Assembly: GCA_964390805.1 (NCBI GenBank)
Contig: CAYMKL010000009.1
Span: 18,929 to 82,928 of the forward strand
DNA length: 64,000 nt
Direction of reading: 5' to 3'
Source of the DNA: CAYMKL01 sp964390805
GTDB lineage: Bacteria; Chloroflexota; Anaerolineae; VGOG01
The position numbers and the translations under genes are program-made. Below, one piece after another: positions 41,137-50,600 of this stretch; position 1 is the first letter of the stretch, and the number at the start of each line of letters is the position of its first letter. The notes beneath the pieces are model-generated. The model saw nothing but the letters and a program-made list of their open reading frames with translations. It did not search any database and was not told the origin of the DNA.

Positions 41137-44100
41137 CTATCCCGTCACTCTCCAGACGTGCACTACAGTCTCTCCCCAGGGGCCGGCCTCCTGTTCGGTT
41201 ACGTATATAAGCCCTCTTTCCTGGTCATAGGCTACAGCACCAAGTACGGCACATTCTTGATCAATCACTTCGTTTACTGAGCTGTAGACCTCATAGGGTA
41301 GCACCTCCCATGGCTCCCTGGTTCCAGCAATCACCTCTTCTAACTCTCCTGGGTCGTAGAAGAGAATCTGAGGTTCATACGGATAGGCGTGGTAACCTTT
41401 AGAAGCGACACAAGGGTCTCCACCGCACTCTTCCGGGGTTCCGTAGCAGTTGTCTCCTAGCCCCTTTCTCCCGAATATCAGGATGCCGCTTTTGCCTGCG
41501 GTCTGCACCCAGGCCCCGCCTCCCCAGTTGTCCATGGCCCGGTAGTCTGGAAAATGGCAAACATCTGGGTCTCCCCAGACACAATCGTAGATTTCAGGAT
41601 AGTACAGCAGGGCCAAAGCATCCAGATTCTGTCCTGATGCAGGAGGACTGCCGTCTTCCCAGGGGGCGAGGGCATAAAGCGTTGGCCCCTGAGAACCGCC
41701 GAGTGCTCCAGCCTCTCGATGGTTGCCGGCCATGAGCCATTTTCCATCCAGGTTCTCGCTAGCAAAGCTCTCAGTGGCCTTGAAGAGATAGTTGCAGGCC
41801 TTTGCATTATGGAAGACGTTGTTATCCGACGGGCGTTCTCCTATGTGCCACACACCCTGGGCGCCAGTCATATCAAGCTCACTCCATCCCAAGGAATCCT
41901 GATCATAGCCAGCAACATTATACCAATCCCGCAGGTTCCAAACGATCTTGTTGATGTTTGGCAGATACTCTAAACCATCTACCTCTCGATACATGCAATC
42001 GTCGTTGTACGCGCAGTTGTCTTTCCAACCTCCAGTGATGTCCGTCAAGGCCCGCAGCACGGAGGCCTGGGGCAGGTCATCGAAATCATCAGATGTTACC
42101 GGTTCAGGTATAGTCATCTCACCCACCAGATCGTACCACGCATGGGCCGCTGCATAGAGTGAACCAGGATAGCCGTCGGCTGGCCCGGAGGGATCACCTT
42201 CAGGGTAATGGGCAAGCGCATGGCCGCTGTAGGGCCATTCATCATCGGGCGGGTATGCAAACGCACCCTGGTACACCAGGTCAGCCGGTTGGATGAGACC
42301 GGAGGGGACGAAGCTTGTGGAGGTCGGTGTGGGAGTCGGCGTTGCTGTGGCGGTTCGCGTTGGCGTGGGGGTGGGCGTCGTGCAGTTTTCCCCCCAGTGT
42401 ATCGCCACCAGCATGATATCCATGATGTCAATCTTGTCGTTGCCGTCCAGGTCGTAGCGGGGATCGTAGTCTTCGTCTCCCACAGCGGTGTGCCAGTGAC
42501 TGGCCACCAGCATGATGTCGGCGATGTCCACGTCGCCGTCGCCATCAAGGTCACCATCGAGGTCACAAGGTGGGGTAGCCGTAGGGGTGGGCGTGCTCGT
42601 GGCGGTGGGGGTAGGCGTTGCCGTGACAGCGCCTCCCACCGTGTAAGTGACCACCAACCGGGGGCGTTGGTTGGGAGTGCTGTGGTTGCGGCTGTAGTAG
42701 TAGTGGTAGGTGTAGTCGCCGTTCAGGGGGCGGAGCAGCAGGCCGTAGTTAGGCAGGCCGTCCTCGATCCAGGCACGCACAGCGGCGGTGGCGTCCAGGC
42801 TGACCCAACCGTTTCCCATCCCAAGCGGCAACGTGATCTGACCCACAATGGTGGCATCGAAATCGCCGCCTGGGGTCGTCCAGGTTGTGCCGGGGCTGGC
42901 CAACGTCCAGGTAGCGCCATCGGGGATGTAGCTGGGATCGGGCCAGAAGTCCCAGCCAGTCCCTTCAGTCCAATCGCGGGTCAAGCGGTAGAGGGCTATC
43001 TGCATGGCGTTTTCAGCATACCCATCGTAGCGGTAGAGCTCCACCGTAGCACTGCTGATGGTAGCGTCACCAGGCAGAGCCGAAAGGTCCCAGCGCATCA
43101 GGCTGCGGCGATGTTCAACTTCCCCGAAGAAGGTCTCCAGGTTGTCCGTACCACCCAGGTTAGCATTGGGAGCGACGTTGTCCTCGTCGTTGGCCAGGAT
43201 CACGTCTGTCGTGCCGGCGTAACTGGCATTGGGGCTGACGCCATCCTGGAAGGCCATGGTCTGCTGGCCTGAGGGCGGTGTTGTAGCGGTAGCCGTCGGC
43301 GTGGGCGTGGCTGTGGCAGTCGGTGTCGCTGTGGCCGGGGGCTGAGTGCCTGTGGGCGTGGCTGTGGCAGTCGGGGTAGCCGTGGATGGGGGGCCGGTGG
43401 CAGTGGGGGTGGGCGTCGTTACTCCCCCTGCCCAGCGATTGTAGAAGACATTGAGCAACTGGATGAACTCGCCAGTGGCCTTCTGGTTGCCAGCGGCAGT
43501 GGGATGGCTATCGCCAACGGGATAGGCCGAGTAGTTGTTGCTGACATTCTGGATGTGCTGCTCCACGCCGCTCCACCAGCGGTGGTGGTTGCCGGTCTCC
43601 CAGCCCAGGTCGTTGGTGTTTCTATTCCCACCGTTGCTGGTCAGGACGTTGTAGAAATCGAAGACGGCCACGTTGTTGTAAGAGTAGCCATCCAGCCAAT
43701 CGTTGACCAGCCAGTTGTTGAAAGCGCGGGCGTTGGCAGCGTGGCTGGCATCGGTGTCGTTGAGTACCAGCGGCGGTGCGGTGATGACCACGAACAGCTT
43801 GTCCTGCCGTGTCTGGAAGTACTCCAGAATGTCGTTGTAGATGCCCTTGGCGTTGGCCACGGTCATGTACTCCGACCAGGCGTCCTGGCCGCGCAGGGGG
43901 TTGCTGCCGGTGGTGGGCGGGTCGCCTGGGTTGCCCCCCAGGTGCGAATTGGGGTAGCAAGACTTGAACATGATGATTTCGTTCTCTCCGCCGGGGTCGG
44001 TGGCCAGGCGTGAGTAGCTGGAGTTCTGGCCGCTTTCGGCGTAGAGTGCGCTCAGGTAGGTCGCGCTGCTGGTCCCGCGAAACCAGTCCCACCAGTGGCC

Positions 44101-44385
44101 GATGTCGGTGGTGTCACCGACGCTGCTCGGTCCCCAGCCGTAGTTGGTGTCGCTGACGAAGTAGTTGTTATTGCGCTGGGCGATGCCCAGGCCGCCGTCC
44201 CAATCGGTCAGCCAGTTTTCGCCGCAAGAATGGTGGATGAAGATGAGTTTGACGGGGGAGGCAGGTGGGTTGGGGTTGTCGGCCGTCAGGCGGCCCCGAG
44301 GGCCAGCCACAGTAAGACGGGTCGCCAAGAGCAAGGTCAACGTGGCTACGCAAATCACTGTCGCCATTACCTTTCCGATTTGCAT
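41137..44385 (-). CDS. secreted SGNH-like / DNRLRE / dockerin multidomain protein
   Basis: 1082 residues. The ATG at 44385 follows CCAGGAGGGAG and starts a signal peptide. Domains in order: an SGNH/GDSL-like part with LIFIHHSCG as block I and DSHPTAAGNQ as the Asp-x-x-His block V (about residues 50-330); a threonine/proline linker; a DNRLRE-type beta-sandwich (LMRWDLSALPG, TRDWTEGTGWDFW); another linker; a dockerin-like EF-hand pair (DLDGDGDVDIADIMLVASHW and DLDGNDKIDIMDIMLVAIHW); a second linker; and about 380 residues of an unrecognised domain. A dockerin in the middle rather than at the end is unusual. The enzyme may be an esterase acting on polysaccharides. Confidence 0.8.
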   Translation of the reverse strand: MQIGKVMATVICVATLTLLLATRLTVAGPRGRLTADNPNPPASPVKLIFIHHSCGENWLTDWDGGLGIAQRNNNYFVSDTNYGWGPSSVGDTTDIGHWWDWFRGTSSATYLSALYAESGQNSSYSRLATDPGGENEIIMFKSCYPNSHLGGNPGDPPTTGSNPLRGQDAWSEYMTVANAKGIYNDILEYFQTRQDKLFVVITAPPLVLNDTDASHAANARAFNNWLVNDWLDGYSYNNVAVFDFYNVLTSNGGNRNTNDLGWETGNHHRWWSGVEQHIQNVSNNYSAYPVGDSHPTAAGNQKATGEFIQLLNVFYNRWAGGVTTPTPTATGPPSTATPTATATPTGTQPPATATPTATATPTPTATATTPPSGQQTMAFQDGVSPNASYAGTTDVILANDEDNVAPNANLGGTDNLETFFGEVEHRRSLMRWDLSALPGDATISSATVELYRYDGYAENAMQIALYRLTRDWTEGTGWDFWPDPSYIPDGATWTLASPGTTWTTPGGDFDATIVGQITLPLGMGNGWVSLDATAAVRAWIEDGLPNYGLLLRPLNGDYTYHYYYSRNHSTPNQRPRLVVTYTVGGAVTATPTPTATSTPTPTATPPCDLDGDLDGDGDVDIADIMLVASHWHTAVGDEDYDPRYDLDGNDKIDIMDIMLVAIHWGENCTTPTPTPTRTATATPTPTPTSTSFVPSGLIQPADLVYQGAFAYPPDDEWPYSGHALAHYPEGDPSGPADGYPGSLYAAAHAWYDLVGEMTIPEPVTSDDFDDLPQASVLRALTDITGGWKDNCAYNDDCMYREVDGLEYLPNINKIVWNLRDWYNVAGYDQDSLGWSELDMTGAQGVWHIGERPSDNNVFHNAKACNYLFKATESFASENLDGKWLMAGNHREAGALGGSQGPTLYALAPWEDGSPPASGQNLDALALLYYPEIYDCVWGDPDVCHFPDYRAMDNWGGGAWVQTAGKSGILIFGRKGLGDNCYGTPEECGGDPCVASKGYHAYPYEPQILFYDPGELEEVIAGTREPWEVLPYEVYSSVNEVIDQECAVLGAVAYDQERGLIYVTEQEAGPWGETVVHVWRVTG

Positions 44386-44528
44386 TTTTCTCCCTCCTGG
44401 TGAAATTGCTTTCTGTTCCTTATCACCAGAACCATTATACCTCAAGCCTGGCAAAAACACAATACGCAACGCTACCTGCATCCACCGCAAAAGACATCCT
44501 GCTGAACAGAGGAGCCGCATCCCTTTCT

Positions 44529-44671
44529 GTCAACGAATGTCAAACGAATAACCCCCGCCGTCCATCGCTTACTTGTACTGAGCCGTCGGGTTGAGCTTGT
44601 CGCTTGCACTGAGCCCAGTCGGAGTGAAACCTTGTCGAAGTATTCGTTTATTCGTTGCCCCATTCGTTGAC
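44529..44671. repeat. 143-bp inverted-repeat stretch with degenerate 20-mer repeats
   Basis: GTCAACGAAT (44529-44538) pairs with ATTCGTTGAC (44662-44671), and AACGAATAA (44543-44551) with TTATTCGTT (44648-44656). The interior has degenerate copies of the dispersed 20-mer (ACTGAGC...GTCGAAG type). No gene is seen between 44386 and 45055. Confidence 0.55.
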
Positions 44672-44730
44672 AGGATCCATCAAAATCTGTCAAATCCATC
44701 ATTAACAGGCCGAAATGAAGCGGTTCTGAT

Positions 44731-44759
44731 TTGCCTTATTCACGATCTCATGTTACAAT
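44731..44759 (+). promoter_or_regulatory. promoter for the beta-helix protein gene
   Basis: TTGCCT (44731-44736), a 17-nt spacer, and TACAAT (44754-44759). Transcription would begin about 290 bp before the ATG at 45056, giving a long leader that contains a terminator. Confidence 0.6.
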
Positions 44760-44876
44760 AACTATCCCGAAGAAGAGTAGTCGAGACACATCTTTGCTGC
44801 CATCACCGATATCGAAGCTCTGGGTTCAAGACTGATCCTGCAAAGGAGCCAGTGCCTGACCAATGACTATGCGCAA

Positions 44877-44933
44877 CGCCAGTATTAGGCGCTCCATGTC
44901 ATGGAGCATCTGAGATTGGCGTTTTTGTTTGAC
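44877..44933 (+). terminator. leader terminator before the beta-helix protein gene
   Basis: AACGCCA pairs with TGGCGTT and encloses a second stem GCTCCAT/ATGGAGC, with TTTTTGTTT after it. The layout of promoter, structured leader, terminator and secreted protein matches that of the DGR target. A regulated leader is possible; I could not match it to a known riboswitch. Confidence 0.65.
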
Positions 44934-45055
44934 CCGCCGGCGATGGGTGGAGAAACGTGAAGGGGGGAATCATGTGAGTGACAACATTCGTGAGTTACAG
45001 TCTTATCCGTGATCTCAATCTCAAAGTGATTCACAAGTAAGGAGGAAAACCTGCC

Positions 45056-46939
45056 ATGGACAAGACGATTCATAGGTTTACGAAAGGACTACATCTGTTT
45101 GTCATCGCCGCGCTGCTGGCGAGCTTTGCCTTCGCTATGCAGCCCGCGCAGCTCGCCAGGGCTGCGACATTCTACATCGCCGACGGCGACGTTGCTGGGT
45201 TGATCGCTGCCATCAACACCGCCAACGGCAACGGCGAGGCCGACACCATCAACCTGGCCGCCGGCGGCACCTACACCCTGACCGCCGTGGACAACACCAC
45301 CGACGGCGCCAACGGCCTGCCCTCCATCACCAGCGCGATCACCATTGAGGGCCACGGAGCGACCATTGAGCGCAGCAGCGCCGGTGGTACTCCCCTCTTC
45401 CGCATTTTCCATGTGGCCTCCAATGGCAATCTGACGCTGAGTGAGCTAACGATCGCCAATGGCAAGGGGGCGGCTGATACTCATGGCGGCGGCATCTATA
45501 GCAACGGCGGCACAGTGGCCGTGACCAACAACAGCACCGTCAGGAACAACGCAGCCGGCGATGGCAGCGGCACTTGGGGTGGCGGTGGCGGTGGCCTGTA
45601 TAACTACGACGGCCGCTTGACGATCACCGATAGCACGTTCGAAGATAACGCCGCCGGCAACGGCACCACTCGCGGCGGCACAGGCGGTGGCGTCTACAGT
45701 TACAGTGACGACGACCTGACGGTGACCGGCAGCACATTCAGCAACAACCGTGCCGGCAACGCCGACACCAGTTTTGGCGGCTCTGGCGGTGGGCTGTTCA
45801 CCGATGGCTCGAGCCACAACGTGACGGTGACCGGCAACACCTTCACCAACAACCGGAGCGGAAACGGCCCCACCCACTGTGGCGGCTCTGGTGCTGGTTG
45901 TTCTGTGGGGGGCTACTACAGCACGATCCTCATCAGCGGGAATACCTTCAGCGACAATATCTGCGGCAATGGCAGTAGGCCGTGGAGGTGCACCGAGGGC
46001 GGTGGCCTTAGCACCGACGATGTCTCAAACAGCACGGTGACAGTGACCGGCAACACCTTCAGCGGCAACCAGTGTGGCGAAGGGGGTGGCTACTACGAAG
46101 GCAGTTACAAGAGCACCGTGAGCGTGGCCAGCAACACTTTCAACAACAATACGGCCCAGCGGGACTCCGGATGCGGCGGCGGCGTCTACAATGGCGCTTA
46201 CGAGAGCACAGTGACCATGACGAATAACACCTTGAGCGCCAATACGTCCAACGGGGACGGGGGAGGCCTGTGCTTTGGCACCTCTGCGGGCACACTGACC
46301 GTGATCAACAGCACCATCAACGGCAACGCGGCCAACGGCAGTGGTGGCGGTATCCATAACGATTATGGCACCGGGCTGACCGTGATCAACAGCATTGTGG
46401 CCAATAGCACCAGTGGCGGGGATTGCGCTGTGGGCGGCGGTAGCTTTGTCGCTGGCCCTGACAACCTGGATACGGACGGCTCGTGCGACAATGCAACCCA
46501 GGTCACTTCCGGCGACCTCAATCTCGGTCCTCTGCAGGACAACGGCGGCGACACCTTCACTCACGCGCTGTTGCCCGGCAGCGTGGCCATTGATCACCCA
46601 AATGTCAACGCCGGTTCTTGCCCCGCAACCGACCAGCGGGGCGTCTCGCGGCCGCAGGGTGCTGCCTGCGACATCGGGGCGTACGAGATGAAAGATGCTG
46701 ACGGCGATCGCGTCCCCGATGACACGGACAACTGCCCTAACGACGCCAATCCTGGCCAGGAAGATGCTGACGGCGACGGGGTAGGCGACGTCTGCGACCC
46801 CACTCCCTTCCCAGAGCCCATCGGCGGCATCGGCGTGCCGGTGAACAGGCTGGGGCTTCTGGCGCCGTGGATGGGGTTGGCGGGGCTGGCTTCGCTCGCC
46901 GCCCTCACGCTTGCGGTGCTCAGGAGGCGGAGGGGCTAG
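45056..46939 (+). CDS. secreted right-handed beta-helix protein with TSP3-like repeats and C-terminal anchor
   Basis: 627 residues. GTAAGGAGG precedes the ATG. It has a signal peptide (residues about 12-35) and then a parallel beta-helix of the polymorphic outer-membrane / pectate-lyase-like type, with many asparagine- and glycine-rich coils such as TVTGNTFSGN and TITDSTFEDN. Near the end come calcium-binding thrombospondin type 3-like repeats (DADGDRVPDDTDNCPNDANP). A hydrophobic helix ending LRRRRG follows. It is likely displayed on the cell surface; an adhesive or polysaccharide-binding role is inference. Confidence 0.85.
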   Translation: MDKTIHRFTKGLHLFVIAALLASFAFAMQPAQLARAATFYIADGDVAGLIAAINTANGNGEADTINLAAGGTYTLTAVDNTTDGANGLPSITSAITIEGHGATIERSSAGGTPLFRIFHVASNGNLTLSELTIANGKGAADTHGGGIYSNGGTVAVTNNSTVRNNAAGDGSGTWGGGGGGLYNYDGRLTITDSTFEDNAAGNGTTRGGTGGGVYSYSDDDLTVTGSTFSNNRAGNADTSFGGSGGGLFTDGSSHNVTVTGNTFTNNRSGNGPTHCGGSGAGCSVGGYYSTILISGNTFSDNICGNGSRPWRCTEGGGLSTDDVSNSTVTVTGNTFSGNQCGEGGGYYEGSYKSTVSVASNTFNNNTAQRDSGCGGGVYNGAYESTVTMTNNTLSANTSNGDGGGLCFGTSAGTLTVINSTINGNAANGSGGGIHNDYGTGLTVINSIVANSTSGGDCAVGGGSFVAGPDNLDTDGSCDNATQVTSGDLNLGPLQDNGGDTFTHALLPGSVAIDHPNVNAGSCPATDQRGVSRPQGAACDIGAYEMKDADGDRVPDDTDNCPNDANPGQEDADGDGVGDVCDPTPFPEPIGGIGVPVNRLGLLAPWMGLAGLASLAALTLAVLRRRRG

Positions 46940-47111
46940 AGAGCCCTCAAGGCGAGCAGAAAGGGAACGGGGGTTGGGAGACTTCTCCCAACCCCCCTTT
47001 GATTTGGGTGTATTTATTTCGGTTGGAGCGGAATCCTTGTGAAGGTTGGATACGAGGATTTCGAGTCCAAGACGACTTCGATAGTGGGGATTCTGTACTT
47101 CTTACTGAAGA

Positions 47112-47148
47112 ACAAAGCCACCTGCATCCATCGCGCAGGTGGCTTTGT
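47112..47148. terminator. bidirectional terminator between the beta-helix and dockerin genes
   Basis: ACAAAGCCACCTGC (47112-47125) pairs perfectly with GCAGGTGGCTTTGT (47135-47148). It serves the convergent plus gene (ends 46939) and minus gene (ends 47164). Confidence 0.8.
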
Positions 47149-47163
47149 TGTACTGCCCAACAT

Positions 47164-47628
47164 CTACGAACACGTCTCTCCCCAATGCACTACCACCAGC
47201 ATGATGTCCAAGACGTCAATGTCGCAGTCGCCATCCAGGTCGTAGTAGGCATCATAGCACCCATCCCCACAGCGACAGCGCCAGCGGCTGGCTACCTGCA
47301 TGACGTCGGACATGTTCACCTGGCAATTGCAGTCGAGGTCGCCGGAGAGGATACAGGTGATGGGCCCATACCAGTAGCCGCTCTCGACGCTGTAGTTGCT
47401 GCTCTCAGCGATGGCCGTGGCCAACTGACCAAGCGAGCCGTCAACTGCGAAGTTCGTGGAGCTGGCCGCAGCCCCAGCACCTGACAGCACGTGCCAGCTC
47501 TGGTCGAAGTTGGTGGAGGTTTGGGCCAGAACGAGTCCCGCCAGAGCCAGGCAGGTCAGCAGGAAGATGGCGGCCAGGGCAAAGAGCGCCTTGACAGCCT
47601 TCGCAAGACTCAGTCGTGTCCGGTTCAT
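47164..47628 (-). CDS. small secreted dockerin-domain protein
   Basis: 154 residues. Signal peptide (LFALAAIFLLTCLALAGLVLA), a short region of about 50 residues (SSTNFAVDGSLGQLATA), and a C-terminal type I dockerin-like EF-hand pair: DLDCNCQVNMSDVMQVASRW and DLDGDCDIDVLDIMLVVVHW. A CRCGDGCYD stretch lies between the two hands. The start overlaps the end of the 1407-residue gene by four bases (ATGA), so the two proteins are co-translated. The C-terminus is nearly identical to that of the giant RHS protein. No cohesin partner is visible in the window. Confidence 0.85.
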   Translation of the reverse strand: MNRTRLSLAKAVKALFALAAIFLLTCLALAGLVLAQTSTNFDQSWHVLSGAGAAASSTNFAVDGSLGQLATAIAESSNYSVESGYWYGPITCILSGDLDCNCQVNMSDVMQVASRWRCRCGDGCYDAYYDLDGDCDIDVLDIMLVVVHWGETCS

Positions 47629-50600
47629 GACTCACCTCCAGGATGCCGCCGCTGCAGCACCACTCCAGCAGCCACCACCAGTCCACCCAACAGCAACCAG
47701 CCCTGAGCGCTGCCGAAGGGCCAGCCGTCGGCTAGCTTCGAGCGCGGAGAGCCAGATGCCGCGCCCTGCTTTTCCAACGCCGTGAGCCGCAGCTCTAGGT
47801 CGTCAAGCTGTTGCTGTTGAGTCACGTTCTCGGCTTTGAGGACGGCGTTCTCCGCCTCCAGCTCCTTGATGCGGGCGGCCTGTTCCTGGGAGAGTTGGTG
47901 GAGCCCCTGAATGGCGGCCAGGGCTACGCCGTCAGCGTCTACGGTGGAGATATGGCGATCGTCCTCCCCCACGTCGAAAGCGGCGTAGAAGTCCTGGGCC
48001 ACCGGCCCCATGTGGCGGATGGTGCTGTCCTGGGCCTTGTAGTTCCAGGTAGTGATGGGGAGTTCCGCCAGGCGTGCCAGCACCTCCTGCCCGTCCACCG
48101 GGGCAAAGCTCTCTTTTAGGTTGCGATCGCTGGTCCCAGACCAGGAGCCGGAACCGGCGGGCAGCGTTGCTCCACTAGAGAGGTCGCTGCTGGTGTACAT
48201 GGTCACCCCGCCGGAGGCGCGAATGGTGAAGGAATCGGTGATAGGGGAAGTGATGTCAGCATCAGTTGAGTCACCCCACACGAAGGTGCCCCCTTGTTGG
48301 GCCTTGGCCCGTCGGCCGGCAGCGAAGCTGTAAGTGCCCTGGGCGAGGTTGTCTAGTCCACCGGGAACGGTGGCGAAGGTGCCGCTGACCACGTTGTGCG
48401 CTCCCCCGCCGATGGTGGATTCGTAGCCGCTGGCGCGGTTGAGAACGCCCCCGCCCACCGTGGCATCGCCGCCACTGGCGATGTTGCGGTCGCCCCCGCC
48501 CACCGTAGCATAGTCCCAACTGGCGGTGTTGGCATTGCCCCCGCCGACGGAGGAGAACAAGCCGCTGGCGACGTTCTGCCCGCCCCCGCCGATGGTGGAT
48601 TCGTAGCCGCTGGCGGTGTTGTTGACACCTCCACCCACCGTGGCGTCGCCGCCGCTGGCGATGTTGCTATCGCCCCCGCCCACCGTGGCATAGTCCCAAC
48701 TGGCGGTGTTGGCATGGCCACCACTGACGGTCGCATGGGTACCAGTGACCACGTTGTACTGCCCACCGCCAATGGTGCCGTACGTGGCCGTGACGACGTT
48801 GTGCTGCCCCCCGCCCACGGCCACATAGTCGCTAGTGACGGTGATCCAGGAACCGCCGGCCACCGTGGCTGCCTTGCCCGTCACGCTGATGTACTCCCCA
48901 CCGCCGATGGTGACAGTCATCGCGTCGGCGTGGTTCATGTAGCCTCCGCCGATGGTGGCGTAGTCCGCAGTGCCTGTAATCACGTTAGTGTAGCCCCCGC
49001 CGACGGTGGCGGCGTAGCGGCTGGCGGTGTTCCTGAAACCCCCGCCGACGGTAGCGTACTGGTCGCTGGCGGCGTTCTCCTGGCCCCCGCCGACGGTGGC
49101 CCGCTCGTCGCTGGCGGTGTTCCTGAAGCCCCCGCCGACGGTGGCGTACCACTCGCTGGCGGTGTTGCCCGAACCTCCACCGACGGTGGTGTCCTCGCCG
49201 CTGGCGGTGTTGTCCCGCCCCCCACCGACGGTGGCGTACCACGCGCAGGCCGTGTTGTGCCAGCCCCCGCCGATGGTTGGAACCCAGTTGCAGGCGACGT
49301 TGCCATAACCCCCACCCACGGCGGCATAGTCCCCAGTAGCGGTAATCCAGGAGCCACCGGCCACCGTGGCCGCCTTGCCCGTCACGCTGATGTGCTCCCC
49401 GCCGCCGATAGTGACGGTCATCGCATCGGCGTGGTTCAGGTAGCCCCCTCCGACGGTGGCGTAACTGCCGCTGGCGATGTTGAATATCCCCCCTCCGACG
49501 GTGGCGTAGAAGTCGCTGGCAGTATTCCCGAGCCCCCCCCCAACGCTGGTGACGTAGCCGCTAGCGGTGTTGCCTAAGCCCCCGCCGACGGCAGCCCATG
49601 TGTTACCGGCAGTGTTCCACTCGCCCCCGCCGACGGTGCCGGCGTAGCCGCTTGCGGTGTTGTGCCAGCCCCCACCGACGCTGGCATAGGTGCCGGTGAT
49701 TACATTGAATAGCCCCCCGCCGACGGCTGCGTAGTCGCCGGTGACGGTAATCCAGGAGCCGCCGGCCACCGTGGCCGCCTTGCCCGTCACGCTGATGTGT
49801 TCCCCACCGCCGATGGTGGCGGTGAACGCATCGGCGTGGTTCATGGTGCCCCCGCCGATGGTGGTATACCAGTGGGTGGCAGTGTTGTTTTTGCCCCCGC
49901 TGACGGTGGCGTAGGGGGCATTCGTCGTATCCTCATCACCGCTCCCCGCCTGGTTGTCCGCGCCACCGCCAATCGTGCCGAAATCATCGTAGACGACGTT
50001 TCCGACCGCCGCCTCGTCACCTCCCATGTCCGGCTCTGAGGGTCCACCGCCGCCGATGGTGGCAAAGTCCGCCATTGTGATGTTTCCCTGACCGCCACCG
50101 ATGGTGGCGGCCCAGCCGACGGTATAATTATTGAACCCTCCACCGATCGTGCCTAAGCCACCATCGCTGACCCTATTTAGCACCCCGCCACCAATGGTGG
50201 TGCCCCCTCCGTGTGCCCAGTTGCTGTTCCCGCCGCCCACGGTGTCGCCTCCTCCTTGGGACCAGAAACCCCCCAGCAACCACTCATCACCTCCGGCTTG
50301 ATTTCTCCAGCCCCCGCCGACGGTGGCGTAGGTAGCGGTGACGACATTCTGGTAGCCCCCGCCCACGGCCGCGTAGTCGCCGGTGACGGTGATGTAGGAG
50401 CCGCCGGCCACTGTGGCCGCCTTGCCCGTCACGCTGATGTGCTCCCCGCCGCCGATGGTGGTGTAGTCGTTGCTGGCGATGTTGCCCCAGCCCCCGCCGA
50501 CGGTGGACTCGTCGCCGCTGGCTTCGTTGTAGCCGCCCCCGCCGACGGTGGACTCGTTGCCGCTGGCGGTATTCCTGAGGCCCCCGCCGACGGTGGCCCA

